DNA of 12,490 bases from Treponema sp. (GTDB lineage Bacteria > Spirochaetota > Spirochaetia > Treponematales > Breznakiellaceae): contig JAITES010000227.1 of NCBI GenBank assembly GCA_031281925.1, positions 1 through 12,490 of the forward strand, in the 5' to 3' direction. The position numbers and the translations under genes were made by a program. Every line of letters begins with the position of its first letter. Within the stretch, counting starts at the first letter, position 1. The notes below the pieces were generated by a model. That model saw only the letters and a program-made list of their open reading frames with translations. It had not been told where the DNA came from and did no database searches. Below, piece after piece: positions 1 to 8,200 of this stretch.

Positions 1-1089
1 GAGGGCGCCTTTTCTCTTGCCTCTCCCCTGATCGGTCTCCGTAAAAAGATAGATCTTCTGGCCGCACGGATCAGGGCGATGCTGGAAGACATACACGAAA
101 ATGACCAGGATGATCCTGCTGTCTGGGAGACAAAATCCATACTGAGGCGTCTTGAGACCGTGGGGAGTATATGTCTTGCCTTTGTCGAATACCGGGAACG
201 GGAACAGGAGGTGCTCTGGATAGAGAAAAGGGGAACGGGAGCGGACGCATGGACGATATTCAGCGAAACTCCGGTGGATGTGGCTCCCGGTCTTGATGAA
301 GCCCTCTTCAGGCCAAACAAGACGGTTATCTGCACTTCCGCCACGCTTACGGTTTCAGGTTCCTTTAACTATTGGGCAGGGAGAAACGGCGCGGCTCTCA
401 ACCCGGAACGGGAAACCATGATGGGTATCTTCCCTTCACCCTTTCCGTATTCCAAAAGCGTGCTTCTGGCGGTTCCCACCGACGCACCCCTGCCCGACGA
501 AGAGTCCTACCAGGAATTTGTTGATTATGCGGCCCTTTCCCTGACTCTGGCTGCCGGAGGCTCGGCCCTGATTCTCTTTACCTCCTATCTTTCCCTTAAA
601 AGCGCCTACAATGCGGCTCAGCCGGAACTGCAGCGTCAGGGTATCCGCTGCCTCAAACAGGGAGACGATGACCGGGCCCGTCTGCTGGCTGTCTTTCTGG
701 AAGACCGGGCCAGCGTTCTCTTTGCTACCGACAGTTTCTGGGAAGGAGTTGATGCGCCGGGTGATACCCTGCGCCTCGTGATCCTCTGCCGTCTCCCCTT
801 CAGAACCCCAAAAGATCCGGTATTTGAAGCCCGGCGGGAGGCGGTAGAAAAATACGGTGGAAATGCTTTTATGGAACTTTCCCTTCCCGAATCGGTGATG
901 AAGTTCAAACAGGGTTTCGGCAGGCTCATGCGCCGTTCCAGCGACAGGGGAGTGATAGCGGTACTGGACGGAAGACTGCTAAAGAAACGTTACGGTGAAC
1001 ACTTCCTCAGATCACTGCCCGAAACAAGAACCTGTTTTACGGAATTTGAAAACATTGTGCAGAATACGGAGCGGTTTCTCTTCCCCTAA
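1..1089 (+). CDS. DinG/YoaA (Rad3/XPD-like) ATP-dependent helicase, C-terminal part (5' end outside window)
   Basis: Superfamily 2 DNA helicase of the DinG/YoaA/XPD group, which unwinds DNA with 5'-3' polarity in repair and R-loop or replication-conflict processing (family knowledge). The frame is open from base 1 and coding-like before the first ATG at 79, so the gene enters from the left; 362 residues are visible. Motifs in visible numbering: VICTSATLT at 109-117, the ALILFTSY strand at about 189-196, motif V-like ATDSFWEGVDAPG at 242-254 followed by LVILCRLPF, and motif VI-like QGFGRLMRRSSDRG at 304-317, including the arginines of the second RecA domain. Walker A, the DEAH box and any Fe-S cysteines would lie upstream and cannot be judged. 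The stop TAA at 1087-1089 overlaps the stop of the convergent membrane-protein gene. I cannot separate DinG from YoaA, so no symbol is given. Confidence 0.9.
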   Translation, partial: EGAFSLASPLIGLRKKIDLLAARIRAMLEDIHENDQDDPAVWETKSILRRLETVGSICLAFVEYREREQEVLWIEKRGTGADAWTIFSETPVDVAPGLDEALFRPNKTVICTSATLTVSGSFNYWAGRNGAALNPERETMMGIFPSPFPYSKSVLLAVPTDAPLPDEESYQEFVDYAALSLTLAAGGSALILFTSYLSLKSAYNAAQPELQRQGIRCLKQGDDDRARLLAVFLEDRASVLFATDSFWEGVDAPGDTLRLVILCRLPFRTPKDPVFEARREAVEKYGGNAFMELSLPESVMKFKQGFGRLMRRSSDRGVIAVLDGRLLKKRYGEHFLRSLPETRTCFTEFENIVQNTERFLFP

Positions 1090-2591
1090 TTCTCCGTGTC
1101 GAATATGGTTTTTCCCAGATCCGGCGCCCGGGCGGGCAGCGCGGAACGGTATTTTTTCAGTTCTTCCTTTTCTCGCTCCAGGTCCGGGAAGCTGTAGACC
1201 GCCTCCTTTCCTTCCACGCTGATTTCGGGCATGGAATAGGCGCCCATCTCCTTCATGATTTTTTCCCTGGCTTTGGAGAATTGTTTGGGTTTGCAGCCTG
1301 CGGAAGGCGCCTCAATGTCGCTTTCTTTTATACCCTTGCCCTGTTCCCAGATTCGGCTGTAGGCCAGACGGCGGAGGTTCTCCATTTTTATCTCTTCGTT
1401 GTCCCTGCAGAGCCCCAGATAGCGCAAAGCCGGAATGAGCCAGAAAAGGAAGGAAAAGGCTATGGGCACAAGGCCGAGCACAATGGTAAGCAGAGGGAGA
1501 GGATCCGCAATAAAGGATTTGAGGAGCACATAGGAGAAACCGTAGAGGTAAGAGGAAGCATGCAACTGGGCCTGGGTAAGGATCGCCCCTGTGTTAAGTG
1601 AGTTCCAGAAGAAGTAGCTGCCAAAGAGGAGATTCACTCCGTTGATCAGGCTAAAGGCGGTATTCATCTTCTTTTCGTTGCCGGAGAAGATGCCCAGGGG
1701 CCGCAGGGGAATGCTGCCGCCGAAGGATCTGTCCCGCAGATCCTGGCGTTTAAGGAGTTCGTCAAAACGGTACACGATGGTTCCGCCTTCGGTTACTTCC
1801 GGACTGCCCCCGTAACGGGAACAGTAGGCCATGATCTCCTCTTCGGCCCTGTCGGGTTTTGCCCCGGTGAGGAGCATGAATTCCGGCAGGCCGATCACAC
1901 CCCGGTTGGCCTGGATATAGGCAATGACCGCTTTCTGTTCCCGTTCTTCCCGGTTTGCGGAGGGATTTCCATCCCCGAATACAAAGGAAAAGATCGCCCT
2001 GTGCAGGGGTTTCCCTTTGGGCTTCTGTTTTTGGGGATAAGAGCCGTCATAAAAAGCCCGGTCAACGCTTTTTGTCAGTTCCGAGTAAAACCAGAGCCGG
2101 ATGATCAGGTTGAAGATCGATGAGGCAAGGTAGAAGCCGCCGCCGCTATTCCGGGAACGGCTTGAGGAATTGGAGGAACCCGCAACGGAGAGTACAAGAC
2201 TTGCAAGGGCAATAAGCATGAAAAAGGCAAAGTAGCCTACCAGCATGAACATGATCCAGATCTTGAACAGGAAAGAAGCGGCAATTTTGAAACCGTTCAG
2301 GAATTTTTCCGTAAAACGTTTGAAACTTACGGCAAAACCGCGGTAACGGCTGGTAAAACCGCGGGGAAAGGAATAGCGGATCTCCGAAGATTCAGTTACT
2401 TCAAGCCTGGCTGAAAATTCATCGGCGGCCAGCGGAGCCAATTCCCGGACTTTCTCCAGGGGCAGGGCGGTAGCGGCTACTATATCCGCCACCGTGGCTC
2501 CCTTGCGGTATCTGCGGAAAGCATCGGTTATTTTGCGGTAGGCCTCTTTATCGCCGGCTGGGCGCTGATTAAAAAACTTAGGAAGCGACAT
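1086..2591 (-). CDS. Multi-pass membrane protein with three winged-helix-like modules, function unknown
   Basis: 501 residues; I do not recognise a named family. Hydrophobic segments lie at about 103-137, 312-332 and 362-388, with a weaker one at 153-171. Three soluble stretches look like copies of one module: about 18-78, 215-278 and 403-470. Each has helices, a turn (RKGATVADI, NRGVIGLPEF, GKGIKESDI), another helix, and a beta end: EVTESSEIRYSF, EVTEGGTIVYRF, EISVEGKEAVYSF. This helix-helix-hairpin order resembles a winged helix, which is inference. A Ser/Arg/Gly-rich linker is at 138-152. The ATG at 2589-2591 lies inside the upstream Rrf2-type gene (14-bp overlap), so the two are probably co-transcribed and translationally coupled; the nearest GGAG is about 14 bases upstream, a poor spacing. 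The 3' end overlaps the helicase gene by 4 bp. DNA binding, protein binding or a purely structural role are all possible. Confidence 0.85.
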   Translation of the reverse strand: MSLPKFFNQRPAGDKEAYRKITDAFRRYRKGATVADIVAATALPLEKVRELAPLAADEFSARLEVTESSEIRYSFPRGFTSRYRGFAVSFKRFTEKFLNGFKIAASFLFKIWIMFMLVGYFAFFMLIALASLVLSVAGSSNSSSRSRNSGGGFYLASSIFNLIIRLWFYSELTKSVDRAFYDGSYPQKQKPKGKPLHRAIFSFVFGDGNPSANREEREQKAVIAYIQANRGVIGLPEFMLLTGAKPDRAEEEIMAYCSRYGGSPEVTEGGTIVYRFDELLKRQDLRDRSFGGSIPLRPLGIFSGNEKKMNTAFSLINGVNLLFGSYFFWNSLNTGAILTQAQLHASSYLYGFSYVLLKSFIADPLPLLTIVLGLVPIAFSFLFWLIPALRYLGLCRDNEEIKMENLRRLAYSRIWEQGKGIKESDIEAPSAGCKPKQFSKAREKIMKEMGAYSMPEISVEGKEAVYSFPDLEREKEELKKYRSALPARAPDLGKTIFDTEN

Positions 2592-3024
2592 TTTCCAGTA
2601 CTTTACTCCGTTTTTTCACACCCCGTGCCAGAATGTCCGCCAGACTGAGGCTCCGCAGGTAGTCATTCATAAGGGTGGTAACATCTACCCAGACCTGATG
2701 AGCCATACAACCTGCCTCTCTGGCGCATTCATCCTCATGTTTTTCACAGAGACTCACCTCCAGATCCTCACCTGCGGCATCCATAATGGCCTTGACGGTG
2801 AGTTTATCCAGAGGCTGGGCAAAGCAGAAGCCGCCGCCGGGCCCCCGGACTGATGAAACAATGCCCGCCTTCCTGAGCTTAAAGAAGATTTGTTCCAAAA
2901 ACACGGAAGAAATGTTTTCCTCCTCCGAAAGGGTGTTGATGGAGATAGGTTCCCCATTTTTGCTCATTTTTGCAAGAGCCAAGGACGCCCGCAACGCATA
3001 ACGGCCTCGTGTAGTAATTCTCAT
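2578..3024 (-). CDS. Rrf2/IscR-family transcriptional regulator with probable Fe-S ligands
   Basis: 148 residues, the usual Rrf2 length. The N-terminus MRITTRGRYALRASLALA is typical of the family. The winged HTH covers about 1-70, with recognition helix SSVFLEQIFFKLRKAG at 39-54 and wing VRGPGGGF at 59-66. C93, C100, C106 and H109 form C-x6-C-x5-C-x2-H, matching IscR's three Cys plus His three residues after the last Cys, except that the first gap is one longer. IscR, NsrR and RsrR use such residues to hold a [2Fe-2S] or [4Fe-4S] cluster and sense iron-sulfur status, NO or redox (family knowledge). C67 is an extra cysteine in the wing region. The start is supported by AAGGGGG at 3033-3039, 8 bases before ATG. 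It overlaps the membrane-protein gene by 14 bp, so that gene is a likely target or partner. Autoregulation is common in the family but not shown here. Its exact signal cannot be told. Confidence 0.92.
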   Translation of the reverse strand: MRITTRGRYALRASLALAKMSKNGEPISINTLSEEENISSVFLEQIFFKLRKAGIVSSVRGPGGGFCFAQPLDKLTVKAIMDAAGEDLEVSLCEKHEDECAREAGCMAHQVWVDVTTLMNDYLRSLSLADILARGVKKRSKVLENVAS

Positions 3025-3061
3025 TGAGAAAACCCCCTTACAAGCTTATTGGAACAGCCTC

Positions 3062-3089
3062 ATGATAAAGTATTTTGAAAAAAAGTGAA
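3062..3089 (-). promoter_or_regulatory. Candidate sigma-70-type promoter for the Rrf2-type gene
   Basis: On the minus strand, TTCACT (3084-3089) and TATCAT (3062-3067) are separated by 16 bases, 4/6 and 5/6 matches to TTGACA and TATAAT. Transcription would start near 3055 and give a leader of about 30 bases containing the AAGGGGG ribosome binding site. The region is A/T-rich, so chance matches are a real risk. I found no convincing inverted repeat to serve as an Rrf2 operator. Confidence 0.4.
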
Positions 3090-3136
3090 ATAGAAATGGC
3101 TTCAAAATGAAAAATAAAAATTCTCCCTGTGGTATA

Positions 3137-3165
3137 TTGCGGAAAACCATCTATAAAAATATACT
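3137..3165 (+). promoter_or_regulatory. Candidate promoter for upp, placing the transcript start at the ATG
   Basis: TTGCGG (3137-3142) and TATACT (3160-3165) are separated by an ideal 17 bases. The ATG at 3173 follows after 7 bases (ctttctc), about where transcription would begin, so the message would be leaderless or nearly so. No Shine-Dalgarno sequence is visible before 3173. The promoter lies inside the reading frame of the longer alternative start at 3107, which argues against that start. Confidence 0.5.
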
Positions 3166-3172
3166 CTTTCTC

Positions 3173-4243
3173 ATGAGCAAGGTTATTCTCAAGGCCGAGG
3201 ATCTTGACGGTTACCTGAATGACGGGGACCGGGATTATCTTTTGCGGATGAATGGTCTCTATACCAGGGCCATGGATTCATACCGGATCCTCGCCGCAGG
3301 TTCCTTTGGGCAGAAGGCCCGGGATGAAGAAGATAAGCTTATCGCACTTTACAACGAGATGGGGCTTCTCATGCAGGACATCTGCAGGCAGGAGCCGGGT
3401 TTGAAGGTATATTCCTTCATTATGCCCCAGGAAAGCCACGCGGAAGCTTCCCAGGTTATCGCCAAGCTCCGGGATGTGAATACCGAAAACCAGGAATTTG
3501 TCTACTATATCCAGAGATCCTATGAAATGCTCTTCAAGCTGGCCTACGGGGGAAAGCCCGGCGTAAACAAAAATTATCTCATAGTAAAGACTCCGGTAAA
3601 CGTTCCGGTACAGAATTTTGCCGTTCACAAGATTACCAACGTTGACAGCATGATCGAAAACACGGTGATGTGCGTCATGCTCCGGGGAGCCCTGCTGCCT
3701 TCTATGATCATGAGCAAGGAGATTCAGGAGTATTCCTCCCACGGCTATGTGACTCCCTTTGCCCTTTTCAGGATCAAGCGGGATGAAAAGAAGCATGAAA
3801 ACGACATGGAGTATATTCTGGATCTGGATAAGTCTTTCTTCGATCTCAAAGTCCTGGACGGGAAAGACCTTATCTTTGCCGATCCCATGAACGCCACGGG
3901 CGGCAGTCTTGTAACGGTAGTAAAGTACCTTATCGGCGAGGGGATAAAGCCCAGATCCATACAGTTTTTTAATGTAATCGCCGCATTGAAGGGGGCCTTG
4001 AGGGTGGTCCGTGCCCTGGATAACTGTCAGGTGTATACGGTTTGGATGGATCCGGTCTTGAACGAGGCTGCCTATATCATGCCGGGGCTCGGGGACGCGG
4101 GGGACAGGATCAATGGCCAGGACGGGGAAGAAAAGCCCCGGAACATCATCCAGCTCATCGCCGATTACGGGATCAACATCACGGGCCTCTACCGCGCCCA
4201 ACTCCGGGAGATTGAGGACACGGTGCTCAATAATAGAAAATGA
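3173..4243 (+). CDS. upp: Uracil phosphoribosyltransferase-family protein with N-terminal extension
   Basis: Probably makes UMP from uracil and PRPP (pyrimidine salvage, cytoplasm). It has 356 residues from this start, against about 210 for ordinary UPRTases. The C-terminal part carries the PRPP loop DPMNATGGS (237-245; usually DPMLATGGS) and the uracil loop YIMPGLGDAGDR (301-312). AKLRDVNT (97-104) matches the conserved LRDxNT region. The usual LRAG reads LRGA (170-173), keeping the Arg. Residues 1 to about 90 are an extra, mostly helical domain I do not recognise. ATG 3173 was preferred over the in-frame ATG 3107 (378 residues): a well-spaced promoter sits just before 3173, and the extra 22 residues look non-conserved. 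The stop overlaps the next ATG (ATGA, 4240-4243), so the two genes are probably coupled. The substitutions leave open an altered substrate or a regulatory role, as with PyrR-like proteins. Confidence 0.87.
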   Translation: MSKVILKAEDLDGYLNDGDRDYLLRMNGLYTRAMDSYRILAAGSFGQKARDEEDKLIALYNEMGLLMQDICRQEPGLKVYSFIMPQESHAEASQVIAKLRDVNTENQEFVYYIQRSYEMLFKLAYGGKPGVNKNYLIVKTPVNVPVQNFAVHKITNVDSMIENTVMCVMLRGALLPSMIMSKEIQEYSSHGYVTPFALFRIKRDEKKHENDMEYILDLDKSFFDLKVLDGKDLIFADPMNATGGSLVTVVKYLIGEGIKPRSIQFFNVIAALKGALRVVRALDNCQVYTVWMDPVLNEAAYIMPGLGDAGDRINGQDGEEKPRNIIQLIADYGINITGLYRAQLREIEDTVLNNRK

Positions 4244-5262
4244 AGCTGTTTTTTCTGCCGCTCATAATGTTTGTCCTGTTTTCCGTTTCGGGCTGTCTTT
4301 CCCGGGGTGCGGCCTCGGCGGAAGAGTACTACAGTATCGGCATGGCCTATTTCGAGCTGGGAAAATGGGAGGAAGCGGAGAAATGGCTTAGCCGGGCGCG
4401 TTTTGTAGACAAGACCAAGAATGCTTCGGAATACAATCTGGGGCGCATTGATTTTGAGTTGGGCCGTTACCAGGATGCGGCAAAGAAATTCGAGTCTATT
4501 CTAAAAAAAGATCCCCAAAATGTGATGGCTCTTAAAGCCGCGGCTTTTGCCAGGCTAAAAAATGAAGAATTTGACAAGGCGGAGGCCCACTACAAGAAGC
4601 TCCTCGTCATGGTTCCCGAAAGCGCCGACGATGGCTACAACTACGCTCTGCTTCTCTATGCCTCAAAAAAGTATCCTGAAGCCGAGGAGATTCTCTCCCG
4701 CTATGAATTTGCCCTCAAGGATTCGGCGGACAGCCTTCTTCTTCTGGCCCGTACCCAACGGAAACAGAACAAGGTGGAGGCTATGGATAACTATGACAAG
4801 TGGCTGGCCAATAATTCCGATCCCAAGGTGAGCTATGAGTATGGTCAGGTTCTGGAAGAGGCCGGTTTCTTCGCCCGGGCAATAGAGCAGTACCGGCAAA
4901 CCCTCAACAGTCTTCCCCAGGACAGCACGGATCCGAAACGTTCCGATCTCCGTTTTACCATCGCAAAGCTCTTTTTTATAGCGGACGGGGAAAATCCCGA
5001 AGGGCTGACGGAACTCAGGGCCGCCATTACCGACGGCTATTCCGATATGGATGTCCTGCGGGAACTGGCCGCAGATGAGCGGGTAAGCGAGGCCAACCGG
5101 ACTGAGATCCTCGCTCTCATCACCGAAACCGAACAGGCCGCCGCCAAAGCCGAAAAAGAGGCTGCCGAAGCGGAAGCGGCGGAAGCCGCCGAAGCGGAAG
5201 TCCAGCCTGAAGCGGAATCAGAAGAAGACCTTGAGGGTAGTGCCGATAGTCCCCAGGAATGA
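4240..5262 (+). CDS. TPR-repeat lipoprotein with acidic Ala/Glu-rich tail
   Basis: 340 residues. A signal peptide (MKLFFLPLIMFVLFSVSGC) ends in a spirochaete-type lipobox with Cys at 19, so the protein is predicted to be lipidated and periplasm- or surface-facing. Helical TPR units follow: about 27-60 (YYSIGMAYFELGKWEEAEKW), 62-94 (EYNLGRIDFELGRYQDAAKK), 96-128, 130-162 and 196-228, with a degenerate unit between. Such arrays bind other proteins, and envelope-assembly roles are common (family knowledge); no partner is identifiable here. Residues 295-340 are low-complexity, rich in Ala and Glu, probably disordered or a single helix. The start overlaps the UPRTase stop by ATGA, with no clear ribosome binding site, fitting coupled translation. 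The last 14 codons and stop overlap the 3' end of the convergent giant gene by 45 bp. Confidence 0.9.
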   Translation: MKLFFLPLIMFVLFSVSGCLSRGAASAEEYYSIGMAYFELGKWEEAEKWLSRARFVDKTKNASEYNLGRIDFELGRYQDAAKKFESILKKDPQNVMALKAAAFARLKNEEFDKAEAHYKKLLVMVPESADDGYNYALLLYASKKYPEAEEILSRYEFALKDSADSLLLLARTQRKQNKVEAMDNYDKWLANNSDPKVSYEYGQVLEEAGFFARAIEQYRQTLNSLPQDSTDPKRSDLRFTIAKLFFIADGENPEGLTELRAAITDGYSDMDVLRELAADERVSEANRTEILALITETEQAAAKAEKEAAEAEAAEAAEAEVQPEAESEEDLEGSADSPQE

Positions 5263-8200
5263 AAGGGATTTGGCGGTTTCATCCTGAGCTATGTCGAGTT
5301 TGGCAAAGACTGAAAAATCAAGGCGTCCCAGGATGCGGATAATTGATTCGTGGCCCAGAGCAAGGTTCCATGTAAGGTAATCGTTTTGATTTATGGTGCG
5401 GGAGATCGTCAGTTCCGCCTTTTCTCTTCTGAATTGTTCATAGTCCGAATCCAGCAATTCCGAAAGTTTAAACCAGGAACCTTGAGTTCTTACCGCGCCG
5501 GCAACAAAATTGTAAAACATGCTGAGCAGGCTCTTCTTTGTGGGAACGGTCCAGGAAAGTTCCATGCTTTCAAGCCAGTTCTGGCTTGTCCCCGCGGAAA
5601 ATCCGCTGCCGTTGAAACTTGCCGTGGCGGTATTGTTCAGGGCCAGCTCTTCTCCGGTAAAACCGTGAAACGAGGCATCGAAACTTGACTGTATGCGGAA
5701 AGAGTCATCCTCAAAGAAATGGGAACCGTCTTCCCTTCGGGGCTGGGCCACGGAAAGTTCCAGAGCATGGGCATACTCGTCTCCCTCATAGAATGAAACA
5801 AGGGGATAAACCCCAAAGGCGCCGAACATATTCACCGCGGAAAATCCCAGGTTTCCTCCCCAGTTCAGGGTATCCCTGTTGGTATCCATGCGTTTTTCAA
5901 GGACTCTGCCGATGTTGATCCCCGCGCTGGAAGGAATAAAAAAAGCCTTAATATCGTAGTGGCTGGGAAATTGGCCCTGGATACTGTACTTGTCATCAAA
6001 GGAAGAATAATCGGTTTGGGGAGAAGAGAGGGCGCTTCCCGGGCCTTCTTCCATGGCTCTCCTCGAATCATCGCTCCACAGGGAGTAGAGGGGGAAGAGA
6101 CGCCAGAGGGGAAGGGAGTCGTTGATGCTGTTCCAGTAGAGTTCCCCGTCATCCAGGGCATCTGCGCCGGAAAAGGCAAGGCTCCTGCTGAAAGTCCGTT
6201 CACCCCGGAAGAGGATGTTTACCGGATTCAGGTTGAGGGGAAAATCCAGCCTGCTTGAACTGGTAGATATTGTGCTGTTGCTGAGCGCCGTAAAATCGCT
6301 GGTACCTTCCAGAGTGAGATTGACACCCAGAGGTCTTGTACCGAGATTCAGGGAGCCCAGGCCGTGAATATTCCGTTCCCTGGCTCCGCCTCCCAGGTCG
6401 GGGGCCATTTTTCCCCAGCTTTCTGCCCAGGCCCTGCCGTAATCTTCAATCCAGGCGCCTTCTTCATCCTCTTTCCAGCCCGCATCGAGATTCAGGGTCG
6501 GCGCGGGGATATAGACACGGGGAGGAGCCCAGCTTGTCTGAATTTCCCAGTTCCTGTCCAGTATTTCCTCTTCAAGGCTTGTCTCCGCGTTCACCCTGCT
6601 CCGCAGGAACCGCGAGAGCGTAAGTTCCGCACTGTGTTCCATGGTTCCGTCTTCGGGAGAGAGGCCAAAGTTTTCCGACGCGGAGAAGGGCCCCCATGCC
6701 CGGGAGATGCCGTGTCCCGCGTCCCAGTATACATCGGAACCTTCTCCGTTCAGGTTATTGTCCTGCCAGGTAAGCCCGTAGTTTCCCTTTATATCGGCGC
6801 CGAGTACCTTTATCTCTCCGCTGGAACGGCTGATTATACCGCCTGAACCTACCGATTCTGCGGTAAAAGGATCCCCCCGCAGACCTGTCTCAAGGGCAGT
6901 ATTGAAGGCAGGATCGGAAAAAACGACCGTTTTTCCCATTTGGAGTAAAGTACCGGGACGTTTCCATTCGAAGGCAGTACCTCCATTGATCCTGAAGGCA
7001 GGAGCTGAGTCTTCCAGGATAATCTCATCCAGAGAAAAACCGCCGTCGGGAACCTTTGGTCCTTCGGAATCAATAAAAAAGGCTGTATATCCTGATTTTC
7101 CCGGGACAATTTCCCCGGAACGGGATTCCAGGGAAGGCCGGTAAGCGAAGGATGCGCCCGGAACGCCGTTTCCCTCAACGGAAATTCCCTGCCCGAGTCC
7201 CGCATACCGGACTTCAACCTTGTTCCACTCTCCGGGAACAAAGGCCGAAAGGGGTACGGTTCCTTCAAGATACGTCTCCCGATCACGGTCCAGGGATTCC
7301 GGCCCCCGGCCAAGCAAAAAACGGAGACGCGCGGGCATCTGGTTTGAAAACGCGGGAGCCTTGAAGAAAAAGCTCAAGACCCTGTATTCGGAGAGGGGGA
7401 TCCCGGCAGTTCTTCCGTCAACGCCGGGGCTTTCTCCGCTTTCAAGCTGTTCCCATCCGGCCTGCAGTACCTTTTGATCTCCTGAAGGATGAAGCCGGCC
7501 GATAATATCGCCGTATTTTAGTCCAAGGGATTCGTCGAGCCACTCCCTGGCGGAAACGGAACTTTGGCCGGCTGAGTCCCTGGCGCCTTTAATGGCGCCG
7601 TTTTTTACAACGACCGGCCTGAACGGAGACGCGTGGAGGATCGGGGGGGCCAGAAGTATTGTTCCATCCATGGAGGAAAGTCCCTGTTTAAGGGCTATGA
7701 TTCTAAGATATGTGGCTCCCCGGAGTTTTCTCCGGTCTTCATCATTGAGCTGTACTGTTTCTATTCTGGCTTCGGAACCGAAGGCGGCAGGGTTCCTGGG
7801 GGTGTTCTGCGGGGAAGGGTAGATCTGCCGCTCCATGATCAGCGCGGGATTTTCCGTAAAAGGGCTGTCCTTTTCCGAAAGGATGCCGATCTGCAGAATA
7901 AGGACGAAATCCGAATAGTCTCCGCCGAAAGAATGAAAACGGAAAGGTACTTCTATTGCCTTGGTTTCCTCCAGTATACTTCCTTCGTCCCCCAGGGGAA
8001 CTTCAAAACCGGCCCAGGTCTTGCCGGAACCCAGGCTGAATTCGGCGCCCAAAATATCCGTCTTATCGGTGAGGAGAGGATCCCTCACGGGGAAGGGCCC
8101 TGTTTTTCCGCTTACCTCTCTGGCGCCGTCCCAGCCTATTTCACGGATCGTAGTTCCCAGGGCAGTACTTTCCTGATAATTCTGGTAGATGAGATTCCAC

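Noticed and set aside
1125..1134. Perfect 10-bp palindrome CGCCCGGGCG near the helicase/membrane-protein junction
   Set aside because: It has no loop or T-run and lies inside coding sequence, so it is not a terminator; short GC palindromes are expected by chance here.
3047..3068. Possible Rrf2 operator (TTAT…AATAA dyad on the minus strand)
   Set aside because: Only four bases pair on each side and the rest does not match known Rrf2 or IscR sites.
3107..3172. Upstream in-frame ATG that would lengthen the UPRTase by 22 residues
   Set aside because: It has no ribosome binding site, its peptide looks unlike a conserved N-terminus, and a good promoter lies between it and the ATG at 3173. Not excluded.
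3278..4201. Long open frame (307 codons) on the minus strand
   Set aside because: It lies wholly opposite the UPRTase gene, whose motifs are unmistakable; the antisense translation has no recognisable motif and no ribosome binding site or promoter was seen.
5162..5200. Repetitive GCCGAAGCGGAAG-like DNA at the end of the TPR lipoprotein gene
   Set aside because: It is explained by the Ala/Glu-rich tail; the units are irregular and not a CRISPR or clean tandem repeat.
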